Positions 7,043-19,000 of a stretch of DNA of 64,000 nt are shown in pieces. Below the pieces are notes generated by a model. That model searched no databases and was not told the origin of the DNA. It saw only the letters and a program-made list of their open reading frames with translations. The translations under genes and the position numbers were made by a program. The DNA is from SCTD01 sp963781675 (GTDB lineage: Bacteria; Actinomycetota; Actinomycetes; Mycobacteriales; SCTD01), in NCBI GenBank assembly GCA_963781675.1, contig CAWAGF010000001.1, positions 806,001 through 870,000 of the forward strand, given 5' to 3'. The first letter of the stretch is position 1, and the number at the start of each line of letters is the position of its first letter.

Positions 7043-10000
7043 GTGCGTGCTGCGCGCGCCCTCCGGCCGGGCTCCTCGCGCCGCGGGCGCAGCACCGCGC
7101 TCGTCCTGGCCGTGGCCCTGCTGGCGCAGGTCACGTCCTGGGGCTTCGGTGCCACGGCCACCCTGACCCCGGTGGAGCTGCTCGTAGCGAGCGCAGCCCC
7201 CCCGGACGGCACCACCGCAGAGCCCCTGGGCCCGTCAGCCCTGGCCTCTGCACGTACGCAAGCCGTCGCGGCGTGGCAGGCCGTCGGCGGGGACGTCAGT
7301 GGCGTCACGGTCACGCTCGGCGACCTGCCGGGCCTGACGCTGGGCACCACCTCCGGCTCCACCGTGGTCATCGACCGCGATGCGGGCGGGTGGGGATGGA
7401 CCGCCGTCGGAGGTGCGCTCGACCTGGGCACCGCCGTGCGGCACGAGCTCGGGCACGTGCTGGGCCTCGGGCACAGCTCCGGCCTGATGGGCTCGACGCT
7501 GTCTCCCGGCGAGGTACGGGGGGTCGCTCCCGGACTGCTGCCGGAGCCGGAGGCCGGCTTCCGCACGGCCACGGCAGCCCTCGCCCTCGAGCCGGCACCT
7601 GACGCGGTCACCGCCGCTGCGGAAGCGCCGGCTCCGGAGCCGCCGGCCCCGTCGGTCCTCGAGGTGCAGGAGCCGCCCCTCGCGGCGCAGCAGGTCGTCG
7701 CGGAGCAGCCGTCCGCCGAGCCCGCCGCGCCGACCCTCGCGTCGCAGGAGCCGGTCACCGGCGGCTCGCCGACGCCGGAGGCCGCCGCCCAGGCGCCCGC
7801 CGCACCGCAGGAGAGCGCGGCGGCCGTCCACGAGTCGGCCGCGCCCGCCGGTGCCGCCGACGTCGTCGAGGCCTTCACCGGCCCGAGCGCCGCACCGGTC
7901 GCCGACCGCGCCGTCGCGCCGGCCGACGCCGGCACGATCGCCAGCTCGGGCGCCTCCGGCCCGGCCGGCCCCGCCGACGCCGCGACCGGTTCCGCTGCCG
8001 CGGCGGACGCCGCCCTCGTCGTCGGTCCGCCCACGGGTGCCTTCGTCGGACCGGTCGCCCTGGCCGGCAGCACGGTGCAGGCCGTCGCCGACGCCCCGGC
8101 CGGCTGGACCGTCACCGGCACCGTCCTCACCGTCGTCACCCCCGACTCGGGTGGCGACGTCGTCGTGCGGGTGGATCCGTCCACCGGCGCCCTCGAGGTG
8201 GTCGACGCCAACGGCGTCGTGCACGTCGTGCCGGGCACGATCACCGCCGTCGCGGTCGTCGGCGGGGCCGGCGACGACCGGCTGACCGTCCAGGGCGCGG
8301 GGGCCCTTCCGGTCACTCTCAGCTATGACGGCGGGGCGGGCCACGACGAGCTCGTCGGGCCGGCGCAGGCCGAGGTCGCGTGGACCGTCGACGGCCCCGG
8401 CAGCGGCGCGGTGGCCGGCGTCGTCTTCAGCGGCCTCGAGGACCTGACCGGCGCCGCCGGCAACCGCGACACCTTCGTCCTCGGCCCGGCGAGCATCGTC
8501 CCCGGCCGCCTCGAGGGCGGCGACGGCGGCTACGACGTCCTCGTGGTCGAGGGCTCGTACACCTCGCTGGTCTTCGAGGCGATGGGCCCGGACAACGGCA
8601 CCGTGATCACCGACGGACGCGTCATCCGGTACGCCGGGCTCGAGCCGATCACCGTGTCGGTGCCCGCGGCGGTCATGGTGATCACCGCGAGCAGCGCCGC
8701 TGACGACCTGCTCCTCACCGCCGAGGGCGGTCAGTGGGTGATCCGCTCCCAGAACGGCACCATCGAGGAGCACCGCTTCGCGGCGCCGGCCACGTCGTTG
8801 ACGATCCTGCTCGGCGACGGCGACGACTCGCTGACCATCGGCGACCTCGGCGCCCGCTCGACGGTCATCACCGTCGACGGCGGCGCCGGCGCGGACACCC
8901 TCGTCGGTGCGGAGACCACCGGCACCTGGACGGTCCTCGGGGTCGACGCGGGCAGCTACGCCCCCACCGACCTGCCCACCGTCCTCTTCAGCGACGTCGA
9001 GAACCTCGTCGGTGCCCCGGACGCCGAGGAGACGTGGAGCTTCCTGCCCGGCTCCGGCATCAGCGGCAGCGTCACCGACGCCGGCCGGATGACCGTCGTC
9101 GTGGACGGCTTCCTCCAGGTGACGGGCGAGTACGCCTTCTCCTCGGTGACCTACGGCGCGGACGCGACAGGGGTCGCTCTGAGCGGCACCGGCGGCGAAG
9201 CCCTCGCCGGCCTGGTGCCCTTCGGCACCGGCATCGCAGGCGACGTCACCAGCATCGACCTCGCGATCCTCACCGACGGCAGCCAGGTCTGGCAGCTCGC
9301 CTCCGGGACGTTCACCGCCCCGACGCTCGTCGGCACAGGAGGCCAGCTCGCCCTCGACGAGGGCGAGCACGTCTTCACGGTCAGCCTCAACGCGCCCAGC
9401 CCGGGCGGGACGGCCCTGGACCTCTCGACCGATGGTCTCGTGGTGGGAGCGACGACCTTCGCCTACCCCGGGGCGGTCGCGCAGGTCTCCGTCACCGGCG
9501 TGACCGTCTCCGTCGGAGACTTCTTCTACGCCAAGGGCGACCTGACGGTGTCCCTCGGCGAGGGCCTCGTCGTCGACGTCAAGACCGACGGGGTCGCGTC
9601 GTCGACGGCTGTGAGCAGCGCGGTGGACGCCCTCACCGCCCGGGATGCGGCGGCCACGGCCGCCTTCGACGGGTCGACCCTGACCGGCGTCCGGGTGGCG
9701 ACGCTGGACGTCCTCATCTCCGGTGCGAGCCTGTTCGCCGGCACCAACCCGCTCGGCCTCGACCTGTTCGAGAGCCCGCTGACGTCCGAGGAGCTGGCGG
9801 CAGAGGGCGTGGCCGGGCTGCTGGTCACCGACGCCGACCTCGGCCTGGTCCTGGCCCGCGCGAGCGATCAGGAGCTCGCCGACCTGCTGCCCCTGTTCAG
9901 CGCCGGCGCCGCGACCCTCGCCTCCGCGACTGCCGTGGGGCTGCCCGACGGCTACGGCCTGTCCGCGGCCGACATCGCCGTCCAGCTGAACAGCGCCGGC

Positions 10001-13000
10001 GCGCTCACCGGCGTCGACGGGGCCACCGCCTGGGTCGACTGGGCGTCCTCGTTCCCGGACGGCTACGAGCTGGGCGACCTGGTCCTCGACGCCTCGGACC
10101 CCGTCTTCGGCGGCAGCGCCCAGAACGCGTTCGTGGACCTCGGTGGCTTCGTGTCCCTCGCCGGCGCCTTCTCCTTCGAGCGCGGCGTCGTCATGGACGT
10201 CGAGGTGCTCGTCAGCGGCACCGACGACGACGGGCCCCGCTCCGTCACGGTCCGCACCACCACGATCGCCATCAGCGGGGCCAGCGTCTTCCTCGGCGCT
10301 CCCGGCACCTTCCTGGCCGGCAGCGAGGGCTGGGACTGCACCGACCGCTTCGCGGACACCGGCGCCGTGGGGCTGTGCGCGACGAACGTCACCCTCGGGC
10401 TCGTCCTCGCCAGCCGCGACCGACACCACGCTCGGGCTGCCGTCGTTCCTCGGCCTGGCCGGGACGATCGAGCACGTCACCCCGATCGGCCTGCCCGAGG
10501 GCCTGGTGCTCCATCTCAGCGACGTCGCCTTCGTCGTCAACCGCGGCGGCCAGGTCGGCGGCACCCCCGGGTCCAGCGCCCACGTGGACTGGTCGGCGCT
10601 GCCCGACGGCGGCCTCGCCGTCGGGGACGTCACCCTCGACGCCGCGGACGCCGTGGTCGGCATGTTCGCGGACGCGGCCTACCTCGACCTCGACGGCTTC
10701 GTCTCCCTCGCCGGCTCGTTCTCCTTCGTGCAGGGAGAGACCCGCCAGGTGCAGGTCGTCGTCGACGGCGAGCCGCTGGGCGCCCTCACCACGGTGACCA
10801 CCACCCTGGTCGGGATCGGCAGTGCGTACGTCTTCGCGGGAACGCCAGGCACGTTCGAGGCGGACGCCGAGGGCTGGGACTGCGCGGACCTGGCCGAGGC
10901 GGGGGCGGTCGGTCTGTGCGCGACCGAGATCGACCTGGGGCTGGTGCTGGCCAGCGCGACGAGCGCCGGGCTCGGGCTGCCGTCCTTCCTGGCCCTGGCC
11001 GGGACGATCGGGGACTTCACCCCGGTCGGGCTGCCGGACGGCCTCGCGCTGGCCTTCCAGGGGTTGACGGTCACGGTCAACCGCGGTGGGGCCGTGGCAG
11101 GCAGCGCGACGTCCACCGCGCACGTCGACTGGTCCGCAAGTCCGGTCGGCATCGGTGCCGTCACCATCGACGCGGCCGACGCCGTCCTGGGGCTCACCGC
11201 CGACAGCGTGCTGCTCACGATCGGGGAGTTCCTCGCCGTACGAGGCAGCTTCGCCTTCGAGCAGGGCGGCACCGAGACCGTCACCCTGGGCATCGGCGGC
11301 CTGACGGAGCCGCAGCTGAGCGACTTCCAGAGCGCAGCCGGCCCGGGCTACGCCGACGGAGTGCTCTCCGGCGTCTCGGTCACCACGACCAAGATCACCA
11401 TCGGGGCGGCGTCCGTCTTCGCCGGATCCTCGCCGGGCGAGTTCGCTGATGCCGAGCCCCTCGACTGCGACGCCCTGCCGGGCGCTGTCGGTGTCTGCGC
11501 GAGCGGCATCGACATCGGGATCGTGCTCGCGGGAGCGAGCGGCTCGCAGCCCGTAGCCGGCTGGACCCTGCCCGGCTTCGCGGCTGCCAAGGTGACGATC
11601 GACGACCTCGACCCCCTGGGCCTGCCGGAGGGCTTCGTCCTGGGCTTCGCGGGCATCGAGCTCTCGCTGAACCGCGGCGGAGTGCTGACGCAGGGCGCGA
11701 CGGCCGTCGTCGGGTCCAGCGCGTGGATCGACTGGGAGGCGTCCTTCCCGGCGAGCGGCGGCCTGGAGCTCGGCTCCGGTGACAGCGGCGTGACCCTCGA
11801 CATGTCCGACCCGGTGATCGCGGTCTCGGCCCGGGCGGTGCTCCTGAACCTCGGTGACTTCCTCGTCGTGCGGGGCAGCTTCTCGGTGGTCGAGGGTCGT
11901 ACCGAGACGGTCGCCGTCCGGGTGGACGGCCTCGGCGCCGAGGAGGCGGGCTTCACCTCGGCCGCCGGCGACGCGTTCGACGGCAGCACGCTGACCGTCG
12001 AGGTGGGCACCACGACGATCGGCATCGGCGACGCCACGGTCTTCGTCGGCTACCACCCGGGCGCGTTCTCGGACGACCCGGAGATCCCGCTGTCGTGCGC
12101 CGCCCTGGTGGCCGACGCCAGTCGGCTTCTGCGCCGAGCAGATCGACGTCGCCCTCGTGCTCGCCTCGCTCACCGACGCCGAGGCCGTCACCGGGTACGC
12201 CCTCCCCAGCTTCACCGCCGCGAAGATCAGCATCGGCGACGTCGACCTCCTCGGACTCCCGGACGAGCTCGAGCTCGACCTCGAGGGCATCGCGCTGACG
12301 ATCAACCGGGGCGGCGCCGTCACCAAGGGCACGACGCGCACGGCCGTAGCGGGCAGCAAGGCGTGGATCGACTGGGCGGCCTCCTTCGAGGGCGACGACG
12401 AGACGCCCGCGGGCCTCGACGTGGAGACCGGCTCCGGGACCGCCTACCTCGACCTGCGCGACCCCGTCCTGGGCGTGTCCGCCGACGCGGTGACCATCAC
12501 CATCGACGCGTTCGTCAGCATCCGCGGCAGCTTCGCCTTCCAGCAGGGCGGGCTGGTCGACCTGGCCGTCCGCACGCCGAGCCTCACCGCGGACCAGATC
12601 GGCCGGCTCGCCGGCGACGTCACGGGCGCCACGGCGGTCGACGGCGGCCTGCTCGTCACGGGCGTCACGACGACGGCGATCGGCATCGGCGGCGCGAACG
12701 TCTACGTCGGCTACGCGGCAGGCGGCTTCGACGACGACGGCGCCCCTGTGGACCCGGCCGAGTTCTACGGGCTCGAGGCGACCGGGATCGACTTCGGGCT
12801 GGTCGTCGCCAAGGTCGTCCCCTCCGGCCTGGCGGTCACGCACACGCTGCCGAGCTTCGTCGGCTTCGCCGCGACGCTGGACGAGCTCGGCTTCGTCGGC
12901 ATCCCCAAGGACCTGGTCGAGATCGGCCTGTACGACCTGACGTTCGGCTACAACAGCGCGCGGCCCGTGACGGGCCCGGGGCTCGTGGGCGCCCTCGCCT

Positions 13001-16000
13001 TCGCGGACTGGTCCGCCTCGACCAGCTCCTCCGACCCCGACGGGGCCGCCGGGGGCATCGTCGTCGCGACCGACGGGGTCGGCGGCTCGGTCCTGCTCGA
13101 CCACGACAACGCGATGGTCGGGGTCTCCGCGGAGCGCGCGGTGCTGGGCTTCGGCGACTTCGTCCGCATCAGCGGCTCCTTCTCCTTCCAGCGCGGCGCG
13201 CTCGAGGAGGTGACCGCCGGCGTCTCCGGGCTCAACCTCGGCCAGTACGAGGCCCTGCAGCTCGCGACGGTCAACAACGACGTCACCGTCACCGGCAACG
13301 TCGTCGGTCCCGAGGTCTCGCGGGTGCGCATCCACGACCTGCTGGTCCGCACCACCCTCATCGGCCTCGACGACGCCGGCGTCTTCGTGGGCTACAACCC
13401 GGGCGGCTTCGACGACGACGAGGCCGTGGACTGCGCGGCTCTCGACGCCGACCTGGACGCGCGCGGCGCCTTCGGCCTCTGCCTCGACGACATCTCGCTC
13501 GGCCTCGTGCTCGCGCAGGCGCTGCCGAACCAGATCGGGGCGCTCGGCGCACCGAAGTACACGGCGCTCCGCGCGAACCTCGGCGTGTTCGACGCCGCCG
13601 TGAACCTGCTCGGCCTCCCGGACTTCTCCGAGTGGCTCACCCTCCAGCTGAAGGGGCTGGAGCTGACCGTGAACCGCGGCAAGCTCACCGCCGCGCCCTT
13701 GTCCGCCACCTGGATCGACTGGGCCGACAGCTTCCCCGGCACCGGCGGCGGTCCGGTCGGCCTGCCGGTCCCGACGGGCGGCGAGGACGTGCTCATCGAC
13801 TTCGCCAGCCCGGTGGTCGGCGTCTCCGCCGACTACGCGCGGCTGACCATCAGCGACTTCGTGCACGTCTCCGGCGGGTTCGCGTTCCGGGCGGGCGGTC
13901 TGGAGGAGGTCGACGTCGACGTGCGCGGACTGACCGGCCTCACGCAGCTGCGCGACGTCGAGGTCAAGACGACGACCTTCGGCATCAGCAACGGCTCCGT
14001 CTTCGTCGGCTACGCGCCCGGTGGCATCGACCTCGGCGAGGACGACGAGGAGACGGCGGAGCGCGAGGACCTGCTGCTGACCGAGGACGAGCTCGGCGAG
14101 GACGCCACGGGCCTGCTGCTCGTCGACGTCGACCTCGGCATCGTCTTCGCGACGCCCACCAAGCCGTACCCGCTGGGCATCACCAAGCTGCCGACCTTCA
14201 TGGCGCTCAACGCGCACGTCGGCGACTTCGTCCCGGTCGGCCTCGAGCTGTCCTTCGTCGAGCTGCAGCTGCACGACCTCGGCCTGCTCCTCAACCGCGG
14301 TGGTCCGGCCTCCGGCACGGGGATCAACGGCCAGGCCACCATCGACTGGGGCGGCAGCTTCGACGGCGGCTACCTCATCCCGACCAGCACCACCGACGCC
14401 GAGCCGATGCGCATCGACGTGCGGGGGCCGGTCGTGGGGCTGTCGGCCGGCCGCGCGGTCGTCTCCCTCAGCGACTTCGTCCACGTCTCGGGCGGCTTCT
14501 CCTTCATCAAGGGCGAGACGCTCAGCGTCGACATCAACCTCAACGCGGGCGTGCTCGGCGCCGCCGCCATCTCGACGATCCTGACCGCGTCCAGCACGGC
14601 ATGTACCGCAACGCCGACGGGACCGTGCTGTTCGCGGTGCCGGTGGACACCATCCAGATCGGCGTCCGCAACGCCTCGATCTTCCTGGGCTACAACCCGA
14701 CCGACGGGGCGACCTTCGACCTGGGTGCGGACGACCCGGACACCCTGGACGTCGACGAGAGCCTCGTGCTGGGCCGTGAGGACCTGTCGGACGACGCCGT
14801 CGGCCTGCTCGCCAGCGACCTCGACCTCGGCATCGTGCTGTCGACGATCGTGCCGGACAAGCGGCTCAACCTGCTCGGCACGCTGCCCCGCTTCGTGACG
14901 GTCAGCGGATCGGTCGAGGAGTTCACGGCCCTCGGCTTCGAGGACTTCGTGACGCTGGACGTGCGCCGGGCGCGCGTCGAGGTCAACTACGCCGGCAAGT
15001 GGGGCAGCTTCGCGACCGCCTCGACCGGCCCGGCCATCGACTGGACCACCCAGACCTACGACGACGACAACGACGACAGCACCGCCGAGGTGGCCGGCGG
15101 GTACGGCATCGCCACCGGCGGCAGCAACGACGACGTCGTCGTCAAGATGTCCAACTACGTCCTCGGCGGCGGCGCCGACCTGCTCGTGCTGGGCATCGGA
15201 GAGTTCGTGCACCTGCGCGGCTCGGCGTACTTCGAGATGGGCCAGACCCTCACCGTGCCGCTGGCCGGCGTCGTGGACGACGCGGCGCTGGCCGCGCTCG
15301 GACCGGACGTGGCGAGGTTCGCAGGGGTGAACGAGAAGGAGCTGCGGTTCCTCACCTTCGGCGGCCAGGACCTCTACGCGTTCATCGGCGTCGGCGGCCC
15401 GCACTGGCTCACCGAGGACGAGAGCGACCTGAGCAGCGACGTCCGCTTCGAGTGCGACCCGGGGGCCGCCGGCTGCGTCCCGGCGACCGACGACGACCCC
15501 GGCAGCTGCGGGCCGGACAGCAAGCCCCTTGACGGCTTCGCCGAGGCCGAGAGCAACCCGCTGTGCCGCGCGATGGTCAACCCGAACGCCGTGGGCATCG
15601 CGGTCTCCGACCTCGACTTCGCCTTCGCCATGGGCACCCCGACGCTGCAGGTCGACCCGACGCGCTACTACACGCTGCGCGCCCGGATCGACGACGCCGG
15701 CCTCATCGGGCTCGAGAGCGAGGGCCTGGTCGCCCGTCTGCGCGGAGTGACCGTCGAGGTGAACGTCGCGACCCCGACGGTCGGGGCCTTCCCGCTGCTG
15801 CCGGTCATCGACTGGAAGGCGCACGCCCTCGCGAGCGGCTGCGACCAGGCGGCCGTCGACGCCCTGCTCGGCGGCGGCACCCCCTCGGGCGACTGCGAGC
15901 CGTTCGGCGTCCGCACCGGCCGCGTCGTCGCCGGCCAGGACGTGCGGGAGTACTTCCTCTACGACGGCCTCTACGTCCGCGCGGCGGTCCGCCTGGCGCA

Positions 16001-19000
16001 GATCGACCTCTTCGGCGTCCTCGTCGCACGGGGTTCGCTCGCCCTGGTGCTCGGTCCGGTCACGGACGTGGTCCTCACCGACGGCACGCCGGTGACCGGG
16101 GTGACCACGATGACGATCGGGGGGTCGGACCTCTACGGCTTCCTCGGCTCGGACGGCCCGCACTGGGTCGAGGACCCCGACACCGAGGAGATCCTGTACA
16201 CCGACGACGGCACCGTCGACGGGGAGGTCTGCCTCGCCGGGAGCGCCGGCTGCACCCTCGTGCGGAACCCCGACGCGGTGGGCCTCGCCCTGAGCAAGAT
16301 CGACTTCGGGGTCTTCATCGGCGCCAAGCTCGACCCGCAGGCACCGGCCGCCTACGTCGCCGCGAAGGTCAGCTTCGACGGCCTCGACCTGGTGGGCGTG
16401 CCCGGCGTCGTCGTCACCGGAATGCTGGCCCTGAGCCTGAACCTCGGCTTCGCCCTCGGCGGCAGCACGAGCGCCTCGATCGCGGGCATCAGCTTCGGCG
16501 CGAGCTTCCCGTACACCGGCAGCGCGACCGACGGCGTGGACGGCTTCCTGCTCGACACGGGCAACCCGGACGCGCCGCTCCTGCTGGACTACGAGAGCAC
16601 CTTCCTGCAGGTGCAGCTGACCGGGGCGATCGAGATCCGCGCCGGACCAGAGGACGACGCCAAGCCGCTCGTGCGCATCGACGGGATCTTCTTCCTCGGC
16701 GTCGGCCTCGACGCCGGTGCGGAGTCGTTCCGCCTCCTCGCCCTCGGCGAGATGACCGTCGGCCCGGACATCGGCTCCGACGACCCGCTGCTCAGCATCG
16801 GCGCGGTGGGCGTGCTGGTCCTCGACCAGGACGGCGTGGCGGGTGACTTCACCGTCAACCTGCAGGCCGGTGGACCGCTGTCCGACGTGCTCTCCCTCTC
16901 CGTCTACGCCCGCGTCGTGTTCAACACCGCCGGCAAGGACATGACCGTCGAGCTCCCGGAGGAGCTCTCCGGCTACCTGACCGACCTGGGCACCTCGTCC
17001 GTCAAGGGCGTGAGCAACCCGGGCAGGCTCGCCGACGCGCTGATCGACCGCCTGGAGCCCTGTGGCGACCTGCTCTGCTACACGATCAGCGGCCGGTCGC
17101 CGAACCTCGTGTCCGGTACCGGCCCGGACGACGCGACGATCGCCTGGCTGCTCGGCGACGGCCCGAAGCCCGATCTCAGCGGACAGGACCTCGAGCCCTA
17201 CCTCGTCGCCGTCGTGGACGGGAGGCTCACCCTCGTCGGCTTCGCCTCCGCGACCGTCTTCGGCGCGATCCGCATCGCCGACAGCGAGTTCGAGCTCATC
17301 GCGGACCTCCAGTTCGAGCTCGGGACCAGCCGCGACGTCGGCCTCATGGTCGATGTCAGCGCCATCGCCGAGATCTCCTCGGCAGGCTTCTACCTGCAGG
17401 CCACCGTCGACCTCGAGGCCAACCTGCTCTCGGTCTTCGACCTGGACGTGTCCGGCACCCTGACGATCGACACCCGCGGCAGCTCGACCGCCTTCGAGCT
17501 CGGCCTGAGCGGCTCGGTCAACGTCCTCAACGTCGTCCGCCTGAACGCGACGATCGCCATCAAGGTCGGCGGCGCGCTCGGCGAGGACGCCTGGTACTTC
17601 GGCGCGACGGTCGAGGGCAGCTTCGGCCCGCTGAGCCTGAAGGGCGGCGGCTTCGTCTCCTCGTGGGGCAGCTTCTCCTTCGACCTGTCCGGCAGCGTCG
17701 ACCTGTCGATCGCCGGGACGGGCATCGAGGGCGGCCTGTCCGCGCACCTCTCCTACTGCGCCCGAGTGGACGGTGCGTCCGCCTACGACCGCCGCTGCGC
17801 GGACGACATCCGGACCGACATCCTCGACGGCACGGTGGACCAGGCCAAGCTCGACCTGATCCACGACTTCCAGACCGAGGGCGGCCCGCTGAACGCCGGC
17901 GGTCGCACGTTCGTCGTCGCGCTGGACGGCCGTGTCGCCGTGAAGATCATCGGCATCACGCTGGCCGGCGTCGGCGTCGGCGTCGAGGCAGCAGGCGTGC
18001 TCGGCGGGCTGGTCCAGGTCCGGGCGACCTTCACCGTCGAGACCATCTTCGGCGACATCAGCCGCACCGTGACCATCGCGACGTTCCAGCTGCCGACGTC
18101 GCTGGTGAACGGCAGGCCGAAGCCGCCCGTGCTCGCGACCGTCGACCCCGCCGACGCGACGGTCCTGCTGCTGAACGTGGGTGACCGCGCCGGCAACCGG
18201 GAGGTCCGGCCGCTGGAGGAGGACGAGGACTACACGATCACGCAGTCCGGTGGGGTCGTCACCGTCTCCGCCTTCGGGTGGACCGAGTCGTTCACCGGCA
18301 TCACCCACATCTCCGGTGACTTCGGGAGCGGCCGGGACAGCCTCACGGTCTTCCCGTCCGTCACCGCCAGCGTCACCGCCACGGGTGGCGCCGGCGATGA
18401 CCGCCTGGCGCACGCCGGCAGCGGCGTCGCCGACCTCAGCGGCGGCGACGGCGACGACGTCCTCATCGGCGGCCTGGGCGCGGACACGCTGCGCGGCGGG
18501 GCCGGTGACGACTTCCTCGACGGCGGCCCCGGCGTCGACCTGATGTACGGCGGTGAGGGGGACGACACCTTCTTCGGCTTCGGCCACCAGATGGCCGGCG
18601 AGACCCTGGACCCGGGCGAGGGCTACGACCGCATGGAGGTCGTGGGCCGCGACACCGGCGAGACGATCACGCTGGACGCCGTCGGCACCGACCTGCAGCT
18701 GGACTACGACGGCGCGGGCACCACGCTGTCGCCGTTGGTGCTCACCGGCATCGACGAGCTCCTGCTCCGCCTGAGCGGCAGCGACGCGCTCACCGTGCAG
18801 GGCGACGTCCGGACGCAGCTCGCGGTCCTGACCGTCACCTCAGCGCCCTACCGCAGCCAGCAGGTCGCGACCCAGGCAGACGTGGACGCGAAGCTCGCGG
18901 CCAAGGTCGGCGACGTGATCGCCACCGCCCTGGCCAGCAACGACAGCATCACGCTCGTGCTCGACGACGCGGCCGTCGCCGACACGGTCGTGATCAGCTC

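Noticed and set aside
7235..10663. 1,142-codon open frame on the minus strand opposite the giant gene
   Set aside because: It lies antisense to a frame with signal peptide, repeats and zinc site; its composition (Arg/Gly/Asp-rich, no domain) is what high-GC third-position bias gives.
10414..14592. Programmed ribosomal frameshifting in the giant gene
   Set aside because: No slippery heptamer with downstream structure at the four sites, directions differ, and unrelated housekeeping genes in the window show the same defect.
14370..18587. 1,405-codon minus-strand open frame
   Set aside because: Shadow of the NRGG/DW and RTX region; contains no recognisable motif and no plausible promoter.
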